From Acidobacteriota bacterium (GTDB taxonomy: Bacteria > Acidobacteriota > Blastocatellia > Pyrinomonadales > Pyrinomonadaceae): a stretch of 64,000 nucleotides of DNA. Positions 26,623 through 35,243 of the stretch are shown here, piece after piece (within the stretch, counting starts at the first letter, position 1; every line of letters starts with the position of its first letter). A program made the translations under genes and the position numbers. The stretch is taken from assembly GCA_019639195.1 (NCBI GenBank), contig JAHBSI010000002.1:496001-560000 (forward strand), in the 5' to 3' direction. The notes under the pieces are model-generated. The model worked only from the letters and a program-made list of their open reading frames with translations, was not told the DNA's origin and searched no databases.

Positions 26623-28191
26623 TTAAACCTTTGTCGCTATCGATTTGCCTTGCATGAACATCAGCAGGTATTCACGGCCGCCCGCCTTTGAATCAGTTCC
26701 GCTCATATTGAATCCGCCGAACGGATGAGCACCGACAAGTGCTCCGGTACATTTGCGGTTGAGATAGAGATTGCCGACGTGAAATTCCTCTCGCGCCTGC
26801 TGAAGCCTCTCCTCGGACCTCGAATAGACCGCACCGGTAAGGCCGAACTCCGTGCCGTTCGCGATATCAAGAGCATCGTCATAATCCTTTGCCTTAATAA
26901 CGGCCAAAACAGGGGCAAATATCTCTTCCTGCTCGATAGTAGCTCCCGGCTTTACGTCAGTAATAACGGTCGGCTCGATAAAATAGCCTTTCGAATCATC
27001 ACCTTTGCCGCCGGCAACGATCTTGCCGCCTTCGGCAACACCTTTCTCGATGTATCCGAGCGTCTTATCGAATGAGCGTTTGTTGATCACCGCAGCGACA
27101 TTCGTCGAATCGGATTCAGGCGCGCCGACCGTAAGAGCCTCCGTGAGCTTTGCAACCTTTTCTACAAGTTCGTCGTGCACCTTTTCATCGACGATCAGGC
27201 GTGAGCAGGCTGAGCATTTTTGTCCCTGAAAGCCGAATGCGGCGGAGACGATTCCGCTCGCCGCTGAATCGAGATCCGCATCGTCGGCGACCACGATCGC
27301 GTCCTTGCCGCCCATTTCCGCGACCACACGCTTGATCCAGATCTGGCCGTCACGCGTCTTTGCGGCCTCTTCGTTGATGTGGAGTCCAACACCTTTCGAA
27401 CCAGTGAACGAAATAAAGCGCGTCTTCGGATGCGTCACCATCGCTTCGCCCGTTTCAGCACTGCCCGAGATAAAGTTGACCACACCCTTCGGCAAGCCGA
27501 TCTCTTCAAGAACCTCAATGAACTTTGCGGCTATCGTCGGCGAATCAGACGAAGGCTTAAGGACAACGGTGTTGCCGGTTACCACGGCCGCCATTGTCAT
27601 TCCGGCCATGATCGCAAGTGGGAAATTCCAGGGCGGAATAATTGCCCCCACACCAAGCGGAATATAGGCAAATGACGTATTTTCACCCGCGACTGGCGTA
27701 GTTGGCTGTTCTTCTGCCCAGCGAAGCATCTCGCGGCCATAGAACTCACAGAAATCTATTGCTTCGGCCGTATCGCCATCGGCCTCGGCCCAAGTTTTCG
27801 AAACTTCATAGACCATCCAGGCGGAAAATTCGTGCTTTCGCTGCCGCAAAATGTCGGCGGCCTTGAAAAGATACTCAGCACGTTCGGCGGCCGGCACCTT
27901 CTTCCAGGTCTTAAAGGCCTCGGAGGCGGCGTCAATGGCCTTGTTTACAAGGGACGTGTCCGAGTCGCCCTCACTGAAAATACCAACGACCTGCTCCTTG
28001 TTCGACGGGCTTCGGCTCTCGAACTTGCTGGGAAGCGAGACCTTCTCACCGTTGATCAAGATCGGGTATTCTTTGCCGAGTTCGCCGCCCACCTTCTCAA
28101 GTGCGGCGAGCATCGCTGCTTTATTTTCGGCCCTCGAAAAATCGGTAAATGGTTCGTTCCTGAACTCGTCCAAGCTCAATTGTGTGCGCAT
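26623..28191 (-). CDS. pruA: L-glutamate gamma-semialdehyde (P5C) dehydrogenase
   Basis: Oxidises glutamate semialdehyde to glutamate with NAD in proline and arginine breakdown. It is an aldehyde dehydrogenase of 522 residues in the stand-alone RocA/PruA form, without a proline dehydrogenase domain. The cofactor region is visible in PPWNFPLAI and SFTGSKGVG, the general base in VVAEMGGKDA, and the nucleophile Cys326 in GFQGQKCSACSR. The C-terminal HPFGGFNMSGTDSKAGG is typical of the subfamily. No proline dehydrogenase gene lies in the window. Confidence 0.95.
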   Translation of the reverse strand: MRTQLSLDEFRNEPFTDFSRAENKAAMLAALEKVGGELGKEYPILINGEKVSLPSKFESRSPSNKEQVVGIFSEGDSDTSLVNKAIDAASEAFKTWKKVPAAERAEYLFKAADILRQRKHEFSAWMVYEVSKTWAEADGDTAEAIDFCEFYGREMLRWAEEQPTTPVAGENTSFAYIPLGVGAIIPPWNFPLAIMAGMTMAAVVTGNTVVLKPSSDSPTIAAKFIEVLEEIGLPKGVVNFISGSAETGEAMVTHPKTRFISFTGSKGVGLHINEEAAKTRDGQIWIKRVVAEMGGKDAIVVADDADLDSAASGIVSAAFGFQGQKCSACSRLIVDEKVHDELVEKVAKLTEALTVGAPESDSTNVAAVINKRSFDKTLGYIEKGVAEGGKIVAGGKGDDSKGYFIEPTVITDVKPGATIEQEEIFAPVLAVIKAKDYDDALDIANGTEFGLTGAVYSRSEERLQQAREEFHVGNLYLNRKCTGALVGAHPFGGFNMSGTDSKAGGREYLLMFMQGKSIATKV

Positions 28192-28251
28192 ATCAATATC
28201 CTTTAACTTCTATTATTCTACCATTAACAGCCTTGTTTCTCATACGCTGCT

Positions 28252-28482
28252 TTAAATATATCTCTGCCGATCCATCTCGTTCAACTCCCATTCGTCAAGG
28301 AGCTCCGGCACCTTTGGTTCCTCATCGTTCTGCCACCCGAGAACGAAGCGAGGCGTCTGCTTGTCGCTGCTCTGCTTTACGTAAGTTAGCATTAGGGTCC
28401 AACCGGATTTCAGGTAGAGATTCAGTTCGCGTACGGAACCAACCTCCGCGGCGAACTTCGTGTTTTCAAGCTTTGTTACCAT
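28252..28482 (-). CDS. small conserved-looking protein coupled to deformylase
   Basis: A 76-residue soluble protein without a recognisable domain. It reads well as a real product (LNLYLKSGWTLMLTYVKQS, then FVLGWQND) and has no hydrophobic segment. Its ATG overlaps the deformylase stop in ATGGTAA, the usual sign of translational coupling. The function is unknown. Confidence 0.75.
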   Translation of the reverse strand: MVTKLENTKFAAEVGSVRELNLYLKSGWTLMLTYVKQSSDKQTPRFVLGWQNDEEPKVPELLDEWELNEMDRQRYI

Positions 28483-29000
28483 TCTCCCCTCTTTTGAAGA
28501 CGCTTGATCTTCCGTTTCGCGAGATCTCGTTTTAGTGCGGACATACGGTCGAGAAAGACGATGCCGTCCAGATGATCCGTTTCGTGAAGGACGCAGCGGG
28601 CCGCGAGCCCGGTTACATCTAACTCGAACTCCTTTCCCGCGACATCAAGAGCCCTTGCAACGACGCGCATTTGCCGTCTAACGGGCTGAAAGATGCCCGG
28701 AAACGATAAACAGCCTTCATCGCCCGTTTGCTCGCCCTCTACGTGCAGGATCTCCGGATTCACCAAAGCTGCACGGACCGCCGGCGTACCATCACCTTCG
28801 GGAATATCCATTACGAAGAGCCGCGTCGATTCCCCCACTTGCGGTGCGGCGAGCCCAACTCCACCGGCGTCGGACATCGTTGCAAACATATCCTCCGCAA
28901 TGGCCGCCAGGCCGTTCTCAAACGCCCGGTCCGTGACCGGTCTTGCCACGGACAGCAGAACAGGTTCCGGATAATGAACAATTCTCAAGCGCTTTGCCAC
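28476..29000 (-). CDS. def: peptide deformylase
   Basis: Removes the formyl group from N-terminal methionine of new proteins. All three metal-site motifs are present: GVGLAAPQVG (47-56), EGCLSFPG with Cys97, and HETDHLDG with His139 and His143 around the catalytic Glu140. The third motif has Thr where Ile or Val is more common. At 174 residues it is of normal length. The usual partner fmt is not in the window; a 76-residue protein is coupled downstream instead. Confidence 0.95.
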   Translation of the reverse strand: MAKRLRIVHYPEPVLLSVARPVTDRAFENGLAAIAEDMFATMSDAGGVGLAAPQVGESTRLFVMDIPEGDGTPAVRAALVNPEILHVEGEQTGDEGCLSFPGIFQPVRRQMRVVARALDVAGKEFELDVTGLAARCVLHETDHLDGIVFLDRMSALKRDLAKRKIKRLQKRGEW

Positions 29001-29091
29001 TTAGTAACCTATGTTAGCCGTATTGCGTATATCCTACAACCTCTTTTATTATGCGTGTGGCCGAGACGCGGCCATTCGAGGTAGATTTTGC

Positions 29092-29565
29092 ATGAAGAAG
29101 GCATTAAAGATCGTCGTGATCGTACTCGCACTTGGCTTTGTCATCCTTCAATTCTTTAGGATCGACAAGGTGAATCCGCCAATTAATGCCGCCGACACAC
29201 TCGAGGCCGCGGTTGAGGTTCCGCCCGACATTCAGATCATCTTGGGCCGTTCCTGCAACGATTGCCATTCGAACACTACGATCTATCCATGGTATGCCAA
29301 CATTCAACCTTCGGCATGGTACGTGAAGGATCACATTGATGACGGCCGCCGCCACCTTAACTTCAGCATTTTCAACACTTATCCGCTTTCAAAAAAGCAA
29401 AAGAAACTCTCAGAGCTCTGCGAACAAGTTCGCTCGGAAGAGATGCCGCTTCCCGCTTACCTTTGGATCCACCGCGACGCTAAGATGCGGCCCGGTGATG
29501 CAGAGGCTTTGTGCAGTTGGACGAACACAGCAATTGCCGCTCTTGAGAAGGCCTCGTCGAATTAG
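29092..29565 (+). CDS. haem-binding domain protein, membrane-anchored
   Basis: A 157-residue protein with an N-terminal hydrophobic anchor (about 5-22). One c-type haem site follows, CNDCH in ILGRSCNDCHSNTTIYPWY, then the YPLSKKQKKL and EEMPLPAYLWIH segments that mark the haem_bd family. It is exposed to the periplasm and possibly takes part in electron transfer. The start at 29092 is chosen because GAGGT lies upstream and the hydrophobic anchor follows; the frame is open 27 codons further but without signal-like sequence. It is transcribed away from deformylase. Confidence 0.85.
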   Translation: MKKALKIVVIVLALGFVILQFFRIDKVNPPINAADTLEAAVEVPPDIQIILGRSCNDCHSNTTIYPWYANIQPSAWYVKDHIDDGRRHLNFSIFNTYPLSKKQKKLSELCEQVRSEEMPLPAYLWIHRDAKMRPGDAEALCSWTNTAIAALEKASSN

Positions 29566-29578
29566 TAAACTCACCTCG

Positions 29579-30301
29579 ATGAAAAAACTCCTAACTTATG
29601 CCCTATTCTGCCTGCTCTTCGCCGTTGCCGGCGTCGCTCAGGTGACCGTAACCCCAAAGAAAACGATCTACAAACGTACTAAACCAATTGACGAATACAA
29701 GAAGTCGTTTACGATCACTCGTCCGGTGATTTCCGGTGTGTCACCCGCGATCGCTAGGAAGATCGAGGCCGCGCTTGACTATGAAAAGCTTTTTGACTTC
29801 ACGATCAAAGAGGAACAAGGCGAATATCAATGGCTCGAAGAGGCGAGCTACGAAGTTCTTTATAATGAACATCACATTCTCTGCCTCGGCCTGACGATCG
29901 AAGGTACCGCCGCGTATCCGTCGGGATCTCAGCGGTACGTCGTTATCGACACACGCACTGGTTCGGCTGCAGGGCCGGCCGATGTCTTTACTGACCGCGG
30001 AAAGCTGGCGGAACTCGTAAATGAACGAATGGCAAAGGCGATCGAGGATGAGGTCAAGGTCTGGAAAGAAGATGCGGACATGAAAGACCTCGATGAAAAG
30101 GAGCTTCTCGGTGATAAAACATTTACCGAAGAGAACCTCGCGAACTTTTCAGTTGATGCCAAAGGCGTGACCTTTCGATATGAATTTGGCTTCCCGCACG
30201 CTATACTTGCAGCCGAGCCCGATAGTGAATATTTGTTCACATGGTCGGAGCTCAGGTCATTCATAAGCCCGCAAGGATTGCTGGCCCCGATGACCCGCTA
30301 G
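29579..30301 (+). CDS. secreted DUF3298-type (RsiV-like) protein
   Basis: A 240-residue exported protein with a signal peptide (MKKLLTYALFCLLFAVAGVA). The C-terminal 150 residues follow the DUF3298/DUF4163 pattern: ITRPVISGV, YVVIDTRTGSAAGPADVF, FRYEFGFPHAILAAEP, then a final WSELRSF and LLAPM. The family occurs in RsiV-like anti-sigma factors and in peptidoglycan deacetylases, but no catalytic or membrane region is present here, so it may only bind cell-wall ligands. It starts 13 bases after the haem-binding gene and may share its transcript. Confidence 0.78.
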   Translation: MKKLLTYALFCLLFAVAGVAQVTVTPKKTIYKRTKPIDEYKKSFTITRPVISGVSPAIARKIEAALDYEKLFDFTIKEEQGEYQWLEEASYEVLYNEHHILCLGLTIEGTAAYPSGSQRYVVIDTRTGSAAGPADVFTDRGKLAELVNERMAKAIEDEVKVWKEDADMKDLDEKELLGDKTFTEENLANFSVDAKGVTFRYEFGFPHAILAAEPDSEYLFTWSELRSFISPQGLLAPMTR

Positions 30302-30316
30302 TATTATTTCTTTAAG

Positions 30317-30718
30317 ATGGACGAAAGAAAAATTAGAGTTCTGGTCGCAAAGCCCGGCCTTGACGGTCACGACCGCGGAGCAAAAGTGATCGCGCGCGCC
30401 CTCCGCGATGCCGGAATGGAAGTTATTTATACTGGCCTTCGCCAGACGCCGGAGATGATAGCATCCGCCGCACTGCAGGAAGACGTTGATGCAGTCGGTA
30501 TCTCAATACTCAGCGGTGCGCACAAGACACTTTGCCCGCGTATTGTCGAGCTTCTAAAGAACAACGGGATGGACGACACGCTTGTCCTCGTTGGCGGCAT
30601 CGTGCCGGAAGACGATATAGCTCCGCTAAAAACTCAGGGCGTCGCAGAGGTCTTTCTTCCCGGCACTTCAACCGAGGATATCGTCGGCTTTATTCGCGAA
30701 CACGTCCGCAAGAATTAA
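30317..30718 (+). CDS. B12-binding domain of methylmalonyl-CoA-type mutase
   Basis: A 133-residue stand-alone cobalamin-binding subunit. The B12 signature is complete: LDGHDRG with His18 as lower axial ligand, SILSGAH in the middle and VGGIVPEDD near the end. As in archaeal and some bacterial mutases, it must pair with a separate large catalytic subunit, which is not in this window. It fits the nearby acyl-CoA genes, because propionyl-CoA carboxylation yields its substrate. It starts 15 bases after the DUF3298 gene. Confidence 0.92.
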   Translation: MDERKIRVLVAKPGLDGHDRGAKVIARALRDAGMEVIYTGLRQTPEMIASAALQEDVDAVGISILSGAHKTLCPRIVELLKNNGMDDTLVLVGGIVPEDDIAPLKTQGVAEVFLPGTSTEDIVGFIREHVRKN

Positions 30719-30762
30719 GCATGACCTTTTTGGGCCGGCTACGCTGCGCGACAAAATGAGCG

Positions 30763-30768
30763 TATAAT
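30763..30768 (+). promoter_or_regulatory. -10 box before the basic secreted protein
   Basis: A perfect TATAAT lies 20 bases before the ATG at 30789, leaving room for a short leader with the GGAG ribosome site. No clear -35 hexamer is seen. Confidence 0.4.
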
Positions 30769-30788
30769 CTATGGTTGGAGAAGAATTT

Positions 30789-31085
30789 ATGAAGATATTT
30801 ACTCGATATTTCGTTATCGCGGCTGTAGCCGTAGCTCTTGGATTTTTTGTCGCGGCGCCACGCTCGACCTCTGCACAGATCGTGCCCGCTGCTAAGAAGG
30901 CCGCTCATGTGACAAAGAAGGGCGTTAAGAAAGGGGCCCACTACACTAAGAAGGGTGCGGTCAAATCCTACAAAGGCGGCCGTTGGGTGACCGTCCGTGT
31001 TTATCGCGGCGGCAAGTGGGTCACCAAGAAAGTTTGGCGTGCCGGCAAGTACGTCGTCGTTGGTAAGAAGAAGAAGAAATTATAA
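30789..31085 (+). CDS. small, very basic secreted protein
   Basis: A 98-residue exported protein. After a signal peptide (to about residue 28, STSAQ) the mature part is extremely rich in Lys, Gly and aromatic residues, with repeats such as AAHVTKKGVKKGAHYTKKGA and the pair GGRWVTV and GGKWVTKKVW. It could bind DNA, lipopolysaccharide or wall polymers, but no family is recognised. The start at 30789 has GGAG at proper spacing and a perfect -10 box upstream; an in-frame ATG six codons earlier is less likely. Confidence 0.72.
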   Translation: MKIFTRYFVIAAVAVALGFFVAAPRSTSAQIVPAAKKAAHVTKKGVKKGAHYTKKGAVKSYKGGRWVTVRVYRGGKWVTKKVWRAGKYVVVGKKKKKL

Positions 31086-31113
31086 GAACCTGCGTACCTG
31101 GCTGGATCTCGTT

Positions 31114-31147
31114 GGGCGTTTGATCACACTCGTGCGATCGAACGCCC
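31114..31147 (+). terminator. long hairpin after the basic protein gene
   Basis: GGGCGTTTGATC pairs with GATCGAACGCCC at 11 of 12 positions around a ten-base loop. It lies 29 bases after the stop. The following bases are only weakly T-rich, so it may slow or protect the transcript rather than end it cleanly. Confidence 0.45.
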
Positions 31148-31174
31148 TTACTGCGCCGGGTCGCACTTTTTCGG

Positions 31175-31180
31175 TATAAT
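31175..31180 (+). promoter_or_regulatory. -10 box directly before the AtuA-like gene
   Basis: A perfect TATAAT ends eight bases before the ATG. A transcript starting at the usual distance would begin at or next to the start codon, so the mRNA may be leaderless. No ribosome site lies between the two. Confidence 0.4.
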
Positions 31181-31188
31181 CAAACCTT

Positions 31189-32622
31189 ATGACGGAAAAA
31201 GTAATTCGCGTTGCCGGCGGCCAGGGTTTTTGGGGTGATCTTCTCACCGCACCCATTGATCAAGTTCGAAAAGGTCCGATCGACTATTTGATGCTCGACT
31301 ATCTTGCCGAGGTGACGATGTCGATACTGCAGAAGCAGCGAGCCCGCGATCCGGAAGCCGGATACGCACGCGATTTTGTTGGCCTAATGCACGAGATCCT
31401 TCCCGATTGCGTCGAAAAGAACATCAAAGTGCTTTCAAACGCTGGCGGCGTGAACGTCGCAGGCTGTGCCGAAAAGATCCGCGAAGCCGCGGTCAAGCTC
31501 GGGCTATCAGGCAAGGTCAAGATCGGCGTTGTCACCGGCGACGACGTCCTAAGCAAGCTCGATAAATGGCTTGCCGACGGCGTTGAGATCAACTCGATGG
31601 ACGACGGCACTCCGCTCTCCGCGATCCGCGACAAGGTCCAGTCCGCGAACGTCTATCTCGGTGCCGAAGCCCTCGTCGAAGCTCTCGGGCGTGGTGCGAA
31701 TGTCATCGTCGGCGGACGCTTAACAGACACGGGCCTGACACTCGCTCCGTTGATGCATGAGTTTGACTGGAAGTTCGACGATTGGGATAAAGTTTCGGCT
31801 GGCACGATCGCAGGCCACATCATCGAATGCGGTGCCCAATCCTCGGGCGGCAACTGCCAGTATGACTGGCGGAACATTCCCGATATGGCGAATGTTGGAT
31901 TCCCGATCATCGAAGCGCAATCAGACGGCACCTTCGTCGTCACCAAGCACGATGGCACTGGCGGACGCGTCAACGTCCAGTCCGTAACCGAGCAGCTTCT
32001 TTACGAAATGGGCGACCCGAAAGCGTATATCACGCCTGATGTCGTGGCCGACTTTTCATCGATACATCTCGAAGCGGCAGGCGAGAACCGCGTTCGCGTC
32101 TTCGGGATCAAGGGCAATCCGAAGACCGATTTTTACAAGGTCTCTATCGCATATTCTGATGGCTGGAAATCCGTCGGCACGCTCGTTTACTCCTGGCCGG
32201 ACGCGTACGAAAAAGCACAGGCCGCCGACAAGATACTTCGCCAACGCCTCGACAATCTCGGGTTAGAATTCGATGTAATTCTGACCGAGTATGTGGGCGT
32301 GAGCGCTACACACGGGCACCTCGCTCTTAGCTCCTCGCCTTACGAAGGAGGGGTGGCTGCCACGACGACTTCTGTCGGGACTGACGGGGTGGTTCACTCT
32401 CACGATGTCCCCGAAGTCCAACTCCGCATTGCCGTCCGCGGTCATGACAAGGCCGCCGTCGAACGCTTTACCAAAGAGATCGCCCCGCTCATCCTCACCG
32501 GCCCGCCCGCCGTCACAGGCTTCGCCGGCGGCCGCCCAAAGGTCGAAGAAATAATGGCCTACTTCCCCGCCCTCATCCCGAAGTCGCTGATCGAAACAAA
32601 CGTCAGCATCGTCGAGGCGTAA
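31189..32622 (+). CDS. AtuA-like acyl-CoA/terpene catabolism protein (DUF1446)
   Basis: Member of the AtuA family, tied genetically to acyclic terpene and leucine/isovalerate breakdown; the exact reaction is not established. Typical segments are AGGQGFWGD near the start, [52 protein letters not shown] and [10 protein letters not shown] near the end. At 477 residues it has the main domain only; the small C-terminal domain is encoded separately at 37916-38254. At about residues 382-400 an unusual insert ([19 protein letters not shown]) interrupts the conserved run before [13 protein letters not shown] -10 box TATAAT ends eight bases before the ATG. Confidence 0.88.
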   Translation: MTEKVIRVAGGQGFWGDLLTAPIDQVRKGPIDYLMLDYLAEVTMSILQKQRARDPEAGYARDFVGLMHEILPDCVEKNIKVLSNAGGVNVAGCAEKIREAAVKLGLSGKVKIGVVTGDDVLSKLDKWLADGVEINSMDDGTPLSAIRDKVQSANVYLGAEALVEALGRGANVIVGGRLTDTGLTLAPLMHEFDWKFDDWDKVSAGTIAGHIIECGAQSSGGNCQYDWRNIPDMANVGFPIIEAQSDGTFVVTKHDGTGGRVNVQSVTEQLLYEMGDPKAYITPDVVADFSSIHLEAAGENRVRVFGIKGNPKTDFYKVSIAYSDGWKSVGTLVYSWPDAYEKAQAADKILRQRLDNLGLEFDVILTEYVGVSATHGHLALSSSPYEGGVAATTTSVGTDGVVHSHDVPEVQLRIAVRGHDKAAVERFTKEIAPLILTGPPAVTGFAGGRPKVEEIMAYFPALIPKSLIETNVSIVEA

Positions 32623-32772
32623 TATTGAGGCGAATGTTGTATTCGATTTTTGGCGTTGAATGAAGTATGGATGCGACGTTTTGGCAGTTTGTGGCTATCT
32701 TGTTCTCTGCCTAACGACAACTCTTTGAAGGATCCGTCTATTGATTTTTTGCTTCCACGAAATTTGCTTCTC

Positions 32773-33156
32773 CTACAGATTTCTTTTGTTGCGGGTATCC
32801 ATGAGGAAAAAATACTCTTTGTCATGGATGAAGCCTAGTCTGTATGCGTGAGTGATGAGATCGGCGTTGGCATTCGCTGAATCGTTTTTGGCGATACGTT
32901 TTAATCCTGCGAAAAGATTTCCCGTGTCGATTCCTAAAAATCGATTGATACAAACATTGCCAACATACGTTTGGTTACCGTTTAGTTGGTTTTGTATGTA
33001 ACAAATTTCCTTTATTTCCTTTCCACAGGGACATTGATCGAAATCGTCAACAATTTCGATATGAACCAGTTTCCATTCATTCTTAGCTTTATCAAACAGG
33101 TCTGACTTTGACAGCGGAATAATATGTTTGACCAGATTCTCGAAATTGTGACTCAT
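32773..33156 (-). CDS. cysteine-containing hypothetical protein
   Basis: A 127-residue soluble protein. A probable zinc or metal site is visible in the middle (FDQCPCGKEIKEICYIQNQ, then VGNVCINRFLG), with four cysteines in about 40 residues. The fold is probably a treble-clef or zinc ribbon. No DNA-binding helix or catalytic motif is recognised. It follows the secreted protein at 33174 by 17 bases on the same strand. Codon use is more A+T-rich than in the neighbouring metabolic genes, which suggests recent arrival. Confidence 0.7.
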   Translation of the reverse strand: MSHNFENLVKHIIPLSKSDLFDKAKNEWKLVHIEIVDDFDQCPCGKEIKEICYIQNQLNGNQTYVGNVCINRFLGIDTGNLFAGLKRIAKNDSANANADLITHAYRLGFIHDKEYFFLMDTRNKRNL

Positions 33157-33173
33157 GAAGTGATCGATTCAGT

Positions 33174-33824
33174 TTAGAAATAAGTCATTCCAAAGTCATA
33201 GGAAACATCGAGCGATTGTCCGCGGTTAATATCTATGCTCTTAGTCAACGTCTTACCGAGAATCTGCGAATTTGATTCCCCGTTCGCGTGCGCCGAAACA
33301 GCCAATAGCCAATATGAGCCCGGTTCGATGCCCTTGAACTCGTAACGTCCATTGCCATCTGCAGCAGTGGAATACAAGACCTTGAACTCGCTTCGGTCTT
33401 CCTTCGTTCTCGTGACGATCAGTTTGTCTCCAACAACAAATATCGTATCCGTACCTTGGAATAGCGGTTTATCGTTTGACTGGATCAAATAGACTTTTGA
33501 GCCAACGTCAGGTTTGTTTCCGTAGTTTCGGTTGAAATAATAACTTAAGCTGCCGGAGACACTGGTCGCCACCACCGATGAAGTAGCCCCGCTCGTACAG
33601 CCGGAGTCTAAGACAATCACACCTGTACTCTTCTTGACGACGATATTTAGCGATTTCGCAATTGCATCAAGATCGACATAAGTTCTGCCACCGATGGTTC
33701 TCACCCCATTATCAACTGGCATTCCGTTGACGACTAGCGCGGGCTCGGAATGACCAACTGTTTGTCCATTGACAGTGAACCATAGAGAACCAAATATTAA
33801 GATTACACAAAAGGTGTTTTTCAT
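33174..33824 (-). CDS. secreted protein with copper-amine-oxidase-N-like domain
   Basis: A 216-residue exported protein (signal peptide to about residue 20). Residues 28-62 resemble the copper amine oxidase N-terminal domain used as a surface module (ALVVNGMPVDNGVRTIGGRT, then VDLDAIAKSLN). The C-terminal part looks like a carboxypeptidase-regulatory or transthyretin-like beta sandwich (GNGRYEFKGIEPGSYWLLAV). No enzyme motif is seen, so it is probably structural or binding. It lies upstream of the cysteine protein at 32773. Confidence 0.7.
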   Translation of the reverse strand: MKNTFCVILIFGSLWFTVNGQTVGHSEPALVVNGMPVDNGVRTIGGRTYVDLDAIAKSLNIVVKKSTGVIVLDSGCTSGATSSVVATSVSGSLSYYFNRNYGNKPDVGSKVYLIQSNDKPLFQGTDTIFVVGDKLIVTRTKEDRSEFKVLYSTAADGNGRYEFKGIEPGSYWLLAVSAHANGESNSQILGKTLTKSIDINRGQSLDVSYDFGMTYF

Positions 33825-34216
33825 ATCGGTGTCTGAAATCGAATCCGAGCGGAGACCGTAGCGAAACTAATTTTGTGGAACTCGGCTTAGAGGAAAATCA
33901 AGAGTAGAAGCCAAATGCTATAATATCACTCAAAACTATTAGCAGTCAAAGATTTTGCTTTGTCGTGGGATACAACACAAATCGTGATGCGACTCACAAA
34001 AGCTATGTATAATCTTGCTTAAGCCGCATTGGGTAAAACCATTGAAACGGCCTGGTTCACTTTTTGCCACTCGTGCCATGCCGTGAACGACGTGGTCATG
34101 TGCCGTTTCGCGAAGAAAAAAACGACTGGAAACACGGCGATACTGGGCTAGCGAGGTTAGCGACACATCTGCTAAGCGTGAGAGACAACCTGCAAATATT
34201 GATAAAGGGAACCGCC
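33825..34216. other. noncoding gap
   Basis: About 390 bases between the secreted-protein start and the decayed hydratase fragment. An open frame runs across on the minus strand but shows no protein-like pattern. I see no RNA gene, repeat or clear promoter. Confidence 0.4.
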
Positions 34217-34490
34217 CTACTTCTCCAAAAACCTTGCGGCCCCTTTCTGACAATCTTCGGTCATGCGGGCGGTGGCGTTGGCTTGATCTCGAAAAGCCGC
34301 TTTCGTCTATGCCTTTCGATGTGCGGCGAAGCTGTGCTTCTCCGTCAGACCGTTGAATGATCTCGCGAAACTGGTCTTTCCCGCGAAAGCCTATGCAAAG
34401 CCCTCTCCGGCGAAAGCAGCCCGAGCTTCGATACGGTTGCGAAAGGCACACAATTCACCCCGAAACAGCATGGCGAGTCGGGCGCCGCTA
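34217..34490 (-). pseudogene. decayed copy of an enoyl-CoA hydratase 3' end
   Basis: The sequence ending at 34217 matches the 3' end of the intact hydratase gene that ends at 36741: both encode MTEDCQKG, then ARFLEK and stop, with high DNA identity over about 60 bases. Further upstream the frame is broken, with an internal TAG after AAFAGEGFA. The fragment lies directly behind the barrel-protein gene at 34488. The three-gene operon at 34488-36512 therefore sits between a broken and an intact copy of this sequence. Confidence 0.7.
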
Positions 34491-35243
34491 AAAGGAGAAC
34501 TGCATTCCAGCATAACCGATAAACCGCGGATCGTGGTTGCGGAAGACGCTTGAGCCGGCAGAGGCAATAAGGGTAGCGTGATCACTAAGTTTTAGACGCG
34601 ACCCAATGTTGTAAACATTTTCGCCTGCGGTCAAACGCGAAACTGGGCTAGTTCCGTGAAATTCAGCAAGCAGTTCAAACTTGTTCTTGAATTGTCGCCC
34701 GACAACGATGCCGTAAATTATTTCGTCCTTACCACGCTTGAAGCGATAGCCGACGTCCCCATTGACCCCATACTTTCCCACTTGTGTTTGCCACTGAAGG
34801 GGCATAAGAAATTCCGGCCCTCTATCAACGAGGCCGCGACGAACCGAGGAATTAGACGTATTAAATTCGATCTGAGGATATATCGAGAGAGCGACGCGAT
34901 GACGTGCATCCGCATCGCGAAAACGCCAGCGTACACCGATATTCGTGTTACCCGGGCCGGAGTTGCTTTTTTGTCCGGGCGCGCTGAATTTAAGCCATGG
35001 GATCTCAACCTTGATCTGTGTGTTCTTACTCAAACCATAATTGATGTCCAGGAGAGGGATGCCGAGCATCCGTCCATCAGCGGTCCGCTCGAATGTGAAC
35101 GCAGTGTTGATCTCCCAATGGCCTTCCGGCACCGTTCCGGTATCATCTGTGATCATAGGAGGCCCGCCTTGAGCACTGACCATCACTTTCCCAAATGACA
35201 CCAACGCGGTAAAGATCAGTATTCGGCTAAACGCTCTAACCAT
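34488..35243 (-). CDS. outer-membrane beta-barrel, MetA/phenol-degradation transporter-like
   Basis: A 251-residue exported protein with a signal peptide (to about SAQG) and then the pattern of the Phenol_MetA_deg family: GPPMITDDTGTVPEGHWEIN, LLDINYGLSKNTQIKVEIPW, GNTNIGVRWRF. Alternating strands and a C-terminal Phe suggest an outer-membrane beta barrel of about ten strands. The substrate is unknown. Its ATG overlaps the COG4705 stop by one base (TAATG), so the two are translated together; their roles are likely linked. Confidence 0.8.
   Translation of the reverse strand: MVRAFSRILIFTALVSFGKVMVSAQGGPPMITDDTGTVPEGHWEINTAFTFERTADGRMLGIPLLDINYGLSKNTQIKVEIPWLKFSAPGQKSNSGPGNTNIGVRWRFRDADARHRVALSIYPQIEFNTSNSSVRRGLVDRGPEFLMPLQWQTQVGKYGVNGDVGYRFKRGKDEIIYGIVVGRQFKNKFELLAEFHGTSPVSRLTAGENVYNIGSRLKLSDHATLIASAGSSVFRNHDPRFIGYAGMQFSF

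Noticed and set aside
33939..34451. 170-codon minus-strand frame
   Set aside because: It overlaps the hydratase remnant in a different frame from the homologous one and shows no family pattern.
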